Shown piece after piece: positions 7,047 through 14,915 of a stretch of DNA of 22,777 nt. Position 1 is the stretch's first letter. The number at the start of each line of letters is the position of its first letter. The notes under the pieces were generated by a model, which was given only the letters and a program-made list of their open reading frames with translations, did no database searches and had not been told where the DNA came from. Location of the stretch: the NCBI GenBank assembly GCA_900552225.1, contig URYX01000009.1:1-22777 (forward strand), given 5' to 3'. The translations under genes were made by a program, and so were the position numbers. The DNA comes from an uncultured Oscillospiraceae bacterium (lineage in GTDB: Bacteria > Bacillota > Clostridia > Oscillospirales > Acutalibacteraceae).

Positions 7047-8261
7047 ATGGCTGTGCACGGAAAACGATGGATTGCGCCGCTGCTGACGGCGGTGCTGCTG
7101 ACCGGCTGTGCCGCACCGGAGGGGCCGGTCTCCTCGGCGGATGCGGCGGGCTCCTCCCCGGAAGCGTCGGCAGCAACCTCTGCAGCAACCTCTGCAGCAA
7201 CCTCTGCGGCGATCTCTGCGGCGACCTCGGGAGATATCTCACGGACGGAGCCCTCCCGCACGGAAACTCCGCCCCCGCCGGCGGAGACGGAGGAGGAAAT
7301 CATCCGGCGGCTCGGCGTGGACTACCGGACACAGCCGTCGGACTATCTGATGACCTTTGACAACGATTCCTGCGACTACTGGTTTATCCGGGAGGGCGAT
7401 ATCTACCACGCCTATTTTTTGGAATTCGTGCCGCAGGAGGACGGCTCCAAGCGGCAGCATATTGCCCACGCGACCTCGACCGATTTTCTGCACTGGGAGT
7501 ATCAGGGGATTGTGCTGTACGGCTGGGGCGATACGTGGGATGACCGCAACCTGGCGACCGGCAGCGTCGCCAGGTGCGGCGACACCTACTATATGCTGTA
7601 CACCGGGCACTCCTCCTCGCGCGGCGGACTCGGACTGGCCAAAAGCAGCGACCTGTACCACTGGGAGCGGGTCGGAGACGGCCCGGTGCTGCCCTCGGCC
7701 CGGCGGTATCGGGGACGCTATGAGGGAACGCCGCATCCCTGTACGATCTTAGCCGATCCGTATCTGTATCCCGAGGCGGTGGACGGGTGGTACTACGCAT
7801 TTGTCAATGCCTGGGCCACCGATCTTCCGAAGAATGCCCGCGGGACGCAGCTGGTGCTGCGCACGCAGAATTTCACCGATTGGGAGGAATGCGGCATGGC
7901 GCTGCTGGCCGACGGGCTGGATCGGCTGGAGACGGCGCAGGTCTGGGAGCACGGCGGCCGCTGGTATATGTCCTTCGGCGGACGGAGCGTCGATCCGAAC
8001 GGCGGCGATTTCGATGACGTGGCGTCCGGCAATTATATTTATATGGCAGACAGCATCACGGGCCCGTACCGGCGGCAGAGCTGGTCGGACATCACTTATC
8101 CGGAGGCGGCCGCCGCCGGATATATCCAGAAGCAGATGCTCGATCCGTTCGGGGACGAGGTCATGCTGGTGATGGCCCCCTATCGCGGGGTACTGTGGCC
8201 GTATGCCATGCACTATGCGGAGGACGGAGCCATCACGTTTTCCAAGGCAATACGGGAATAA
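7047..8261 (+). CDS. Beta-propeller glycosidase-like lipoprotein, paralogue 2
   Basis: Second exported propeller glycosidase-like protein, very similar to the preceding one over the catalytic body, with the same series of blocks (DNDSCDYWFIREGD, GWGDTWDDRNLATGSVARCGDTYYMLYTGH, DPYLYPEAVDGWYYAF, VWEHGGRWYMSFGG). The signal peptide has lipobox L-T-G-C (Cys 21 from ATG 7047). GGGAGG is only 2 bases from ATG 7047 but 8 bases from in-frame GTG 7053, so GTG may be the real start. The linker is longer than in paralogue 1 and contains an Ala-Ala-Thr-Ser repeat. The gene starts 9 bases after the previous stop and is clearly co-transcribed. It probably acts on the same glycan with altered linkage or branch preference (inference). 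Confidence 0.7.
   Translation: MAVHGKRWIAPLLTAVLLTGCAAPEGPVSSADAAGSSPEASAATSAATSAATSAAISAATSGDISRTEPSRTETPPPPAETEEEIIRRLGVDYRTQPSDYLMTFDNDSCDYWFIREGDIYHAYFLEFVPQEDGSKRQHIAHATSTDFLHWEYQGIVLYGWGDTWDDRNLATGSVARCGDTYYMLYTGHSSSRGGLGLAKSSDLYHWERVGDGPVLPSARRYRGRYEGTPHPCTILADPYLYPEAVDGWYYAFVNAWATDLPKNARGTQLVLRTQNFTDWEECGMALLADGLDRLETAQVWEHGGRWYMSFGGRSVDPNGGDFDDVASGNYIYMADSITGPYRRQSWSDITYPEAAAAGYIQKQMLDPFGDEVMLVMAPYRGVLWPYAMHYAEDGAITFSKAIRE
7170..7229 (+). repeat. 12-base tandem repeat encoding Ala-Ala-Thr-Ser
   Basis: Five consecutive units: three exact copies of GCAGCAACCTCT (7170-7205) followed by two degenerate copies. They are in frame and form the spacer between the lipidated Cys and the propeller domain of paralogue 2. 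Copy-number change would alter linker length without shifting the frame. Confidence 0.85.
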
Positions 8262-8295
8262 GAACGGGAATACGGCAGAAAGCGGGAGCAAAGAG

Positions 8296-9291
8296 ATGAA
8301 ATTGGCAGAGACGGCGACGTCCGTGATGACGGACTACAGAGAGCATTACCGGGAGGATTGGGTGTTCATGCCCGGCGGCAAGGAATCGTGCGACTATTGG
8401 TTTATCCGGGAAGGGGATACCTACCACGGATTTTTCCTTGAATCCGATTCCTTCGCGGCGCAGCGGGAGCAGAATATCGGGCATATGACCTCGCGGGATT
8501 TTCTGCACTGGGAGTATCAGGGCACCGTGCTGACCGGCAAGGGCACCGACGGCAAATGGCCGGAGGGAATCCTGGCCACGGGCAGCGTGATACGGTATAA
8601 CGGGCGGTTCTATATGCTGTATACCGGTCATTCGGCCCGCTGCGGTTTGGGACTCGCGGTGAGCGACGACCTGTATACCTGGGAAAAGGTGGGCGACGGC
8701 CCGGTGATTTCCAACGATCGTTTTTATGAGGCGGAGTATGAGGGACGGTCCTACACCTGCCAGGTGCTGGCCGATCCGTATCTCTATCCGGAGGCGATCG
8801 ACGGCTGGGTGTATGCCTATATCAACTCCTGGGTAAAGGGGGTGCCGAAAAACTCCCGCGGTGCGCAGCTGATGCTCCGGACGCAGGATATGGTGCACTG
8901 GGAGCCGTATAGGATTGCGGTACAGACGAAGGATCTGGACCGGCTGGAGACGGCGCAGGTGTGGGAGCACGGCGGCAAGTGGTATATGTACTTCGGCGGG
9001 CGGCGCGTCAACCCGGACGGCGGCGATTTTGAGGATGTCGAGAGCGGCAGCTACATTTATGCGGCGGATCGTTTCGACGGCCCCTTCCTGCGGCAGCCGT
9101 GGTCGGCGGTGGACTACAAAACCTCGCGCTACTGCTACATTCAGAAGCAGATGGTGGATCCGTTCGGGGATGAGGTGGCGGTGACCATGACGCCGTATAC
9201 GGGACTTCTGTGGCCGTATAAGCTGCTGTACGGCGAGGACGGCTCCGTAACGCTCGAACCGAACCGTAAGGAAACAACGGAAGCAGAATGA
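8296..9291 (+). CDS. Beta-propeller glycosidase-like protein, paralogue 3, cytoplasmic
   Basis: Third tandem homologue, 331 residues, but with no signal peptide or lipobox: it begins MKLAETATSVMTDYREHY and enters the propeller directly (SCDYWFIREGDTYHGFFLE). I chose ATG 8296 because GGGAG lies about 7 bases upstream; a longer in-frame version from 8203 would overlap the end of paralogue 2. Blade motifs match the other two (LATGSVIRYNGRFYMLYTGH, LADPYLYPEAIDGWVYAY, VWEHGGKWYMYFGGR, MVDPFGDEVAVTMTPYTG). The GWGDTWD segment of the exported copies is replaced by GKGTDGKWPEG, so a substrate-facing loop probably differs. Location suggests it acts on imported oligosaccharides released by its exported siblings. 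Its stop overlaps an ATG (ATGA) ahead of the GH16 gene. Confidence 0.7.
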   Translation: MKLAETATSVMTDYREHYREDWVFMPGGKESCDYWFIREGDTYHGFFLESDSFAAQREQNIGHMTSRDFLHWEYQGTVLTGKGTDGKWPEGILATGSVIRYNGRFYMLYTGHSARCGLGLAVSDDLYTWEKVGDGPVISNDRFYEAEYEGRSYTCQVLADPYLYPEAIDGWVYAYINSWVKGVPKNSRGAQLMLRTQDMVHWEPYRIAVQTKDLDRLETAQVWEHGGKWYMYFGGRRVNPDGGDFEDVESGSYIYAADRFDGPFLRQPWSAVDYKTSRYCYIQKQMVDPFGDEVAVTMTPYTGLLWPYKLLYGEDGSVTLEPNRKETTEAE

Positions 9292-9305
9292 AGGGAGAGA
9301 CTTTT

Positions 9306-10274
9306 ATGAAACAGCGTAACATGCGGATTTTGGCACTTTTTGCGGCACTTGTGCTCCTGCTTTCCGGCTGCGCATCCGGAACGGAGAGCTCCGTGCCGTC
9401 GTCCGGAACGGACGGCACCACGGCGGGCTCCGGCGATGCGTCACAGCCGACGGCGGGGGACAGCACCACGGGAGGCGGTACGGACAGCAGCACAGACGGC
9501 AGCACGACCGCGGCACCCACCACGCCCACGACGCAGCCGCCGGCCGCAAAGGTCAGCGTCGGCGACAAGGTGGAGTTCGGCGGGAAGCAGTGGGAAGTGA
9601 CCTTCTCGGACGATTTTGACGGCACCAAGCTCAACAGCAAGAACTGGACCTACTGCCCGCCCTATAAGCGGCAGGATATGAACAACCAGTGGAACCGCAA
9701 GCAGGTGACCTTCCCCGGCGACGGCACCGTTTCCATCGGCATCGATTATGCCGATGACGGGGAGCGCGTGCTCTCGGGAGCCATCACGACGGACGGCATT
9801 TTCGAGCAGGCCTACGGCTACTTTGAGGTGCGCTGCCGGATGCAGCTGGCCTCCGGCTGCTGGAGCGCGTTCTGGCTGATGTGCGACGGCGAGACCAGTG
9901 TGGGCAACGGCGGACGGGACGGTGCGGAGATTGACATTGTGGAAGCGCCGTTTTTTGACCGGAGCACGGTGCAGCACAACATCCACTGGGACGGCTACGC
10001 CGAGGATCACAAGTCGGCCTCCAGCGGCGATATCATGCGGCCGACGCTGTACACCGACTTCCACACCTACGCGCTCGAGTGGACAAAGGATGAGTACATC
10101 TTCTACATCGACGGGGAGGAGACCTGGCGCACGAGCGAGGGCGGCATCTGCGAGGTGCCCTGCCACATGATTCTCTCGCTGGAGACCGGCTCGTGGACGG
10201 GTGCTCCGCTGGCGGAGCAGATGCCCTCCGGCATGCTCGTGGACTATGTCCGTGTGTATAAGGAAATTGGCTGA
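9306..10274 (+). CDS. GH16 family glycoside hydrolase lipoprotein
   Basis: Exported endo-beta-glycanase of family GH16. ATG 9306 follows AAGGGAG by about 9 bases and gives signal MKQRNMRILALF with lipobox L-S-G-C (Cys 22); ATG 9288 would add six useless residues. A long Ser/Thr/Gly linker (to about residue 80) leads to one jelly-roll catalytic domain to the C-terminus. The catalytic motif is G-A-E-I-D-I-V-E, with Glu208 nucleophile, Asp210 and Glu213 acid/base; the ExDxxE spacing is that of the beta-bulge laminarinase-like subgroups rather than lichenases. Other GH16 marks are YGYFEVRCRM, WSAFWLMC, HTYALEWT and VDYVRVYK. Family and activity type are secure. Laminarin, mixed-linkage glucan, beta-galactan and other targets cannot be separated. 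It is the only clear endo-acting enzyme in the window and is probably what first cuts the polymer. Confidence 0.92.
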   Translation: MKQRNMRILALFAALVLLLSGCASGTESSVPSSGTDGTTAGSGDASQPTAGDSTTGGGTDSSTDGSTTAAPTTPTTQPPAAKVSVGDKVEFGGKQWEVTFSDDFDGTKLNSKNWTYCPPYKRQDMNNQWNRKQVTFPGDGTVSIGIDYADDGERVLSGAITTDGIFEQAYGYFEVRCRMQLASGCWSAFWLMCDGETSVGNGGRDGAEIDIVEAPFFDRSTVQHNIHWDGYAEDHKSASSGDIMRPTLYTDFHTYALEWTKDEYIFYIDGEETWRTSEGGICEVPCHMILSLETGSWTGAPLAEQMPSGMLVDYVRVYKEIG

Positions 10275-10292
10275 TAAAGGAGGAAAATCGGT

Positions 10293-11909
10293 ATGAAAGG
10301 CAACTGGCGTAAGGTATCCGTCGCATGGATGCTGGTACTGGCATTGGTCATCGGACTGACCGGCTGCACCGCCGGCACCGGGACCTCCGGCCTGAGCAGC
10401 GACACTTCGCAGACGGAGCCGGGCGGAACAACCGGAAGCTCGACGGCGGGAACCTCCGCGACGACGCCCTCGGCGCCGGGTCATCTGTCGGATCATTTCG
10501 AGGACGTGTTTGCCCCCACCAAGGGCAGCACGGCGGTGCCCACCACCCCGATGGACACAGGCGGGCTCAGCACCCCGCACACCGGCAGCACGCCGCTGAC
10601 GGTCAATCAGCTGTTTACCGACCGGGCCGTGCTGCAGCGCGGAGTCACCGTTCCGGTATGGGGAACGGGCGAGAACGGGCAGACGGTGACGGTGGAGTTT
10701 GCCGGACAGAGCAAGAGCACAACGGTGCAGGACGGGAAATGGCGCGTGGATCTGGATGCCATGGAGGCCAGCACGCAGAACCGTCAGCTGGTCATCCGGT
10801 CGGGCGATACGGTGCTGACCGCGGACAATGTGCTGGTCGGTGAGGTATGGTACGCGAGCGGCCAGTCCAATATGGCGGTGAGCCTCTACTTCATGCCGAA
10901 CGACATGAAAAAGGAGCTGCTGCAGGAGAAGGGCAACGACAGCCTGCGGGAGTTTCTGGTGACGATCGACAAGTCCGCGGAGCCGCTTTCCGACCCGCGC
11001 GGCCTGTGGTCCTCCGCGGAGAGCACCAAGGAGATCGTGAGCATCTCGCAGATCGGCTACTGGTTTGCCAAGGAGCTGCAGCGGGCGCTGCAGGTGCCGG
11101 TCGGAATCGTGCGGGCGGCAGAGGGTGCCACCGAGATCGAGCTCTGGGCGGATACGGCCAAGATCAAGGCGCTCGGCTATGAAAATCCCGACAAGCCGCT
11201 CAAGGAGGCCACCAACTACAACGCCATGGTGGTGCCGCTGTTCCCCTATGCCGTGCGCGGCATGCTGTGGTATCAGGGGGAGGACAACATCAAGAGCGAG
11301 CTGGTCAAGGCCACCTATGAGGATGTGTTCCGCATGATGCTCTCCGATCTGCGCGAGGGCTTTGAAAACCCGGAGATGCCGGTGATTCAGGTCATGCTGC
11401 CGAAGTATATCCATCCCTCCGAGGAAGGGTGGAAGCACTTCCGCTATGTGCAGATGCAGATGCAGGAGGATCTGGAGGGCGTGTATACCACGGTGACCAT
11501 CGATACCGGCGACCCGGAGGACATCCACCCGAAGGTGGATAAGCCGATCGTGGCCGCGCGGATGGCTGCCATCGCGCTGGATCGGGTGTACGGCGTGGGA
11601 GAGTCGGCGCTGTCCCCGGTATGCGTCGGCGGCCGCGTGGACGGAGAGACGCTGACACTGACCTTCAAGAATGTGTCGCGCGGACTGATTGTGCGCGGAA
11701 CGGTGACGGATCTCGAGGTGCGGGATGCCTCCGGAACCTGGCATGCGGCCACGGCCGTGGCCGGGGATGACGGCATCACCCTTACGGTGACGGCCAACGG
11801 CGTCACGCCGGTCGGCGTGCGCTATGCCAATGCGTCGGTGCCGTCCCCGTCGCTGTATGATAAAAACGGATTACCGGTGGCTCCGTTCTGGCTGGATACG
11901 GTAGGCTGA
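10293..11909 (+). CDS. SGNH/sialate O-acetylesterase-family lipoprotein, second copy
   Basis: Exported carbohydrate esterase, intact paralogue of the one at 2370. RBS AAAGGAGG lies 9 bases before ATG 10293. The signal peptide has lipobox L-T-G-C (Cys 25), then a long Thr/Ser/Pro linker (about residues 26-105), a beta-rich N-terminal domain (VLQRGVTVPVWGTGENG) and the SGNH domain. Catalytic Ser192 sits in S-G-Q-S-N-M, Glu330 in WYQGEDN (the sibling has WYQGESN), and His412 in DPEDIHP. The last ~90 residues form a beta-sandwich ending VAPFWLD, as in the sibling. It is the final gene before a strong terminator. Expected role: de-O-acetylation of the glycan so that GH16 and the propeller enzymes can act. 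The family is clear; acyl group and sugar are not. Confidence 0.88.
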   Translation: MKGNWRKVSVAWMLVLALVIGLTGCTAGTGTSGLSSDTSQTEPGGTTGSSTAGTSATTPSAPGHLSDHFEDVFAPTKGSTAVPTTPMDTGGLSTPHTGSTPLTVNQLFTDRAVLQRGVTVPVWGTGENGQTVTVEFAGQSKSTTVQDGKWRVDLDAMEASTQNRQLVIRSGDTVLTADNVLVGEVWYASGQSNMAVSLYFMPNDMKKELLQEKGNDSLREFLVTIDKSAEPLSDPRGLWSSAESTKEIVSISQIGYWFAKELQRALQVPVGIVRAAEGATEIELWADTAKIKALGYENPDKPLKEATNYNAMVVPLFPYAVRGMLWYQGEDNIKSELVKATYEDVFRMMLSDLREGFENPEMPVIQVMLPKYIHPSEEGWKHFRYVQMQMQEDLEGVYTTVTIDTGDPEDIHPKVDKPIVAARMAAIALDRVYGVGESALSPVCVGGRVDGETLTLTFKNVSRGLIVRGTVTDLEVRDASGTWHAATAVAGDDGITLTVTANGVTPVGVRYANASVPSPSLYDKNGLPVAPFWLDTVG

Positions 11910-11929
11910 CGCCGCTATCGGAACCGCCG

Positions 11930-11995
11930 AAGCGGAACCGCCGTGTGCGAAGCATCCCTGTTCGAGCTTTCCGCACACGGCGGTTCCGCTTTTTT
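11930..11995 (+). terminator. Strong intrinsic terminator
   Basis: A perfect 20-bp stem (11930-11949 with 11972-11991) encloses a 22-base loop that can itself pair partly (AAGC/GCTT), and a run of six T ends at 11995. It closes the exported-enzyme cluster. Confidence 0.93.
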
Positions 11996-12000
11996 GCGGC

Positions 12001-12050
12001 CCGCGAAAAAACGGCCGGATTTCGGCGCGGTATTTCTTGACTTTTCGCGG
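12001..12050 (+). promoter_or_regulatory. Inverted repeat around the -35 of the second operon
   Basis: CCGCGAAAA (12001-12009) and its exact complement TTTTCGCGG (12042-12050) flank a 32-base interval, the second arm lying immediately after the -35 box. This is a plausible operator pair for a repressor or activator; no regulator has been matched to it. Confidence 0.4.
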
Positions 12051-12065
12051 CCCGTATGGTATAGT
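12037..12065 (+). promoter_or_regulatory. Sigma-70-type promoter of the cytoplasmic enzyme operon
   Basis: TTGACT (12037-12042), 17-base spacer, TATAGT (12060-12065); transcription would start near 12072, about 210 bases before the first gene. The 372-base gap 11910-12281 thus holds a terminator, this promoter and a long leader. No convincing gene or known riboswitch was seen in the leader. Confidence 0.8.
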
Positions 12066-12090
12066 TGCCATGGATTTCCGGTCTTTTGTC

Positions 12091-12108
12091 CGTGCCCTGC
12101 AGGGCGCG
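12091..12108 (+). promoter_or_regulatory. Leader palindrome of second operon
   Basis: GCCCTGCAGGGC (12094-12105) is a perfect 12-base palindrome, extendable to 18 bases with one G-T pair. It lies about 20-35 bases downstream of the predicted start site. It could be an operator for a dimeric regulator or a 7-bp stem with TGCA loop in the mRNA. Confidence 0.4.
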
Positions 12109-12281
12109 GCAGAAGGGAAAGAAACGGGCCTCCCCCTCGGCGGGAGTCATGGGGAAAGGCGCATTTCTTGTATATGTAACGGGTAACATTTTCGGAGATA
12201 CCACTATATGCTGTGTGCAAAATGAGTGCTTTACAAACCGCAAGCCATAAACCATAGGATATAAGGGAGAGGAAAAGCAGT

Positions 12282-13316
12282 ATGTATGACGAGATTGATG
12301 TGCGGGAGCTCGGCGCGGTCGGTGACGGAGCGGCGGACGATACGGAGGCGCTGCAGCGGGCCATCGACCTGTCCTCCGAGACAGGGCGCGCGGTGCGCCT
12401 GCGTCCGGGACGCTACCGCTGCCGCACGCTGTTCATCAAGCCGCAGACGGTGCTCTACGCCGAGCCGACCTGGGGCTTCCGGGCGGATGCCTGCGGACAG
12501 ACGGTGATCGTGCAGGCGGAGGAGGACATGGTCTGTCAGCTGGATCTGACGGAGGCCTGCGAGAGCACGCTGCGCGGCCTGTCGCTGCTCGGCACCGGGA
12601 CGGGACGCTGCGCGGGGATGCTGTCGCGCAAGAAGGATTACGGACAGAAGGAAGATGCCTACCGCATCGAGGACTGCTGCGTCTCCCGGTACGGCGGCCA
12701 CGCGGTGTTCCTCGACCATATCTGGTGCTTCAGCGTGCGCCACTGCCAGTTCGGCCATTGCGGCGGCGACGGCCTCCGCGTCAACGGCTGGGACGGCTTT
12801 GTGCTCGATAACTGGTTCTCCGGCAACGCCGGAGCCGGGTATTACGGGGAGCAGCCGAATGCGTCGGTGACGCTGACCGGCAACCGGATCGAATGGAATG
12901 CCGCGGGCGGCATTGTGGCCGTGGGCGGCAGTCACTATAATATCACCGGCAACTACATCGACCGCTCGGGACGGGCCGCGCTCGACCTGCGCCGGATGCA
13001 CACGGTCGCCTGCACGGGCAACGTGTTCTACCGCAGCGGCAAATATCAGGAGAACGACCCTGAGGCGGCGCAGTGCATTCTGGAGGACTGCCGGGGTGTC
13101 ACCTTCATGGGCAACGCCGTCAAGCACGGCCGGGACGACAACGCACAGGGCGTGCTTACGCCGGCGCGGTCGATGCGTCTGGCGCGTCTGACCGACTGCG
13201 TGGTGAGCGGCAACACGATGCACAAGGGCAGTACACAGCAGCTGATCGATGACCGCGGAGGCCACGAAAACTGCGTGATCGAGGCGAACGTCGGCTGCGT
13301 GTCCGCGGAGCTGTAA
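12282..13316 (+). CDS. Right-handed parallel beta-helix protein (Pectate_lyase_3-like), cytoplasmic
   Basis: Probable glycan-active enzyme with a pectate-lyase-superfamily beta-helix. The N-terminal V-R-E-L-G-A-V-G-D-G..D-D-T-E-A-L-Q motif is the signature cap of Pectate_lyase_3/GH28-like/GH55-like helices. The rest (about residues 50-335) consists of coil repeats of ~22-25 residues rich in GN and NWF/NRI turns (for example LTGNRIEWNAAGGIV, ITGNYIDRSG, CTGNVFYRSG). There is no signal peptide, so unlike most pectinases it should act on imported oligosaccharides. RBS AGGGAGAGG lies 9 bases before ATG 12282. It is the first gene of the operon driven from 12037. Whether it is a lyase, hydrolase or epimerase-like protein cannot be decided. 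Confidence 0.75.
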   Translation: MYDEIDVRELGAVGDGAADDTEALQRAIDLSSETGRAVRLRPGRYRCRTLFIKPQTVLYAEPTWGFRADACGQTVIVQAEEDMVCQLDLTEACESTLRGLSLLGTGTGRCAGMLSRKKDYGQKEDAYRIEDCCVSRYGGHAVFLDHIWCFSVRHCQFGHCGGDGLRVNGWDGFVLDNWFSGNAGAGYYGEQPNASVTLTGNRIEWNAAGGIVAVGGSHYNITGNYIDRSGRAALDLRRMHTVACTGNVFYRSGKYQENDPEAAQCILEDCRGVTFMGNAVKHGRDDNAQGVLTPARSMRLARLTDCVVSGNTMHKGSTQQLIDDRGGHENCVIEANVGCVSAEL

Positions 13317-13334
13317 GGCGGGAGGAGCAGAAAC

Positions 13335-14915
13335 ATGCAATACGGAATTTACAGTGCCAACGAATGGGTATATACCGACAGTCCCGCACAGGGCGGCGGG
13401 AAAATCTCCCTGCTGGCACCGCGCGGAAGCTTTGCCTGTGTGCAGCTGCGCACGGAGCGGGACGGTCTGCGGTGGCGGTTCGAGGGGGACGGGGCCCTGC
13501 GCCCCGCTCTGTACCGGCTGCTGCCGGTGTTTGTAGAGAAAAATACGGGGGAGCGCGGCTTTACCGTGGAGCAGGGGACGGAGGTGCCCTATGCGCCGCG
13601 GATGGCGCCGTTTTGGGTATACGATGCCATGGAGCCGGCCGATCCGGAGCTCACGGCCCCGCGTGCGGAGGCGCCGCTCGCGCTGTATGTCAAAATCCCG
13701 ACCGCGGGACTGCACGCGGGCGAGTACCGCACGACCCTGGTGCTGACGGAGGACACCGCGGAGGAGACGCGTATTCCGATCACGGTGACGGTGGCGGCGG
13801 TGTCGGTGCCGCGCACCGAGACGCTGCGGCTGACCAACTGGTATTCCCTCGGCAATATGGCCACCTACCATGAGGCGGAGCCCTGGTCGGAGGATCACTG
13901 GGACCGGATCGAGATGTACGGCCGCAAAATGCGCGAGGGGCGACAGACGGATTTCCAGGTGCCGTTTCCGCTGGCCGAGCCGCACCGCGGCGACGACGGC
14001 ACCTATACCTTTGACTTTTCGCGCGCCGAGCGCTTCATCGAGCTGTACCTTTCGCTCGGCTTCCGCTTTATCGAGGGCGATACGCCGGTCTGCCGCGAGG
14101 AGTGGTCCCGCCCGGATTTCGTCGTCAGCATCGGCGGAAAGCCGGTGCCGGCGCTGTCGGAGGAGGGCTATGCCTTCCTGCAGGGCTATTTTACGGGCTG
14201 GTACCGCCTGCTGCGTGAGCACCACTGGCTGGACTTTGTATACCAGCACGTGGCCGACGAGCCCCATGACGACTGCGCGGCGGCCTACCGGATCCTGTCC
14301 GGTATGGTGCGCAAGTGGATGCCCGGGGTCCGGGTGATCGAGGCGGTGGAAAATCCGCGGTTTGACGGCGCGGTGGACGTATGGGTGCCGAAGGACGACT
14401 CCTACGAGCGGGATCGGGAGGCCTATGAGCGCAAGCGCCTGCTGGGAGATGAGCTGTGGTTCTACACCTGCTGCTGTCCGGGCGGGCGGTATCTGAACCG
14501 CCTGCTGGACGAGGAGCTGCTGCGTACCCGCTATCTGCATTGGGGCAATTTCCGCTACGGCCTGACGGGCTATCTGCACTGGGGTCTCAATCATTACGAA
14601 TGCACGGACAATCCCTATGCGGGCCGCGCGGGCAGCATCGAGACGCTGTCGGTGACGGCGCTGCCCTGCGGCGACAGCCACATCCTCTACCCGAAGGGGA
14701 AGGAGGTGCTCGGCAGCGTGCGCTTCGAGATGATGCGCGCCGGCTGCGAGGATTACGAGCTGCTGCAGCGGCTGCGGCAGCGCAATCCCGCGGCAGCGGA
14801 GGCCGTGGTGACGCGGTGTGTGCGGTCATTCAGTGATTATACCGCGGAGGTGCCCGTGTTTGAGGCGGCCTATGCCGCGCTGCTGCACGCCCTCGGAGGG
14901 GAGGAGACGGTATGA
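13335..14915 (+). CDS. DUF4091 / GH123-like glycosidase, cytoplasmic
   Basis: Probable exo-glycosidase related to GH123. An N-terminal beta-sandwich (about residues 1-165, with LYVKIPTAGLHAGEYRTTLVL) is followed by a TIM-barrel region. The motif H-V-A-D-E-P carries Asp308-Glu309, matching the Asp-Glu pair used by GH123 beta-N-acetylgalactosaminidases in substrate-assisted catalysis. The C-terminal part (LHWGLNHYECTDNPY, then VRFEMMRAGCEDYELL) is the typical DUF4091 ending. No signal peptide. ATG 13335 has GGGAGGAG upstream, 18 bases after the previous stop; its own stop overlaps the next start (ATGA), indicating translational coupling. Substrate could be an N-acetylhexosaminide, but DUF4091 members are mostly uncharacterised and other sugars are possible. 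Confidence 0.72.
   Translation: MQYGIYSANEWVYTDSPAQGGGKISLLAPRGSFACVQLRTERDGLRWRFEGDGALRPALYRLLPVFVEKNTGERGFTVEQGTEVPYAPRMAPFWVYDAMEPADPELTAPRAEAPLALYVKIPTAGLHAGEYRTTLVLTEDTAEETRIPITVTVAAVSVPRTETLRLTNWYSLGNMATYHEAEPWSEDHWDRIEMYGRKMREGRQTDFQVPFPLAEPHRGDDGTYTFDFSRAERFIELYLSLGFRFIEGDTPVCREEWSRPDFVVSIGGKPVPALSEEGYAFLQGYFTGWYRLLREHHWLDFVYQHVADEPHDDCAAAYRILSGMVRKWMPGVRVIEAVENPRFDGAVDVWVPKDDSYERDREAYERKRLLGDELWFYTCCCPGGRYLNRLLDEELLRTRYLHWGNFRYGLTGYLHWGLNHYECTDNPYAGRAGSIETLSVTALPCGDSHILYPKGKEVLGSVRFEMMRAGCEDYELLQRLRQRNPAAAEAVVTRCVRSFSDYTAEVPVFEAAYAALLHALGGEETV

Noticed and set aside
8203..8295. N-terminal extension of propeller paralogue 3
   Set aside because: It overlaps the end of paralogue 2 in another frame and encodes no signal peptide or homologous sequence; ATG 8296 has a proper RBS.
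12170..12190. Possible CcpA (cre) site around TGTAACGGGTAACA
   Set aside because: It does not match the cre consensus core and reads better as a short direct repeat (GTAAC twice).
12065..12250. 61-codon plus-strand frame in the leader of the second operon
   Set aside because: It starts at or before the predicted transcription start, has no RBS, and its translation shows no recognisable domain.
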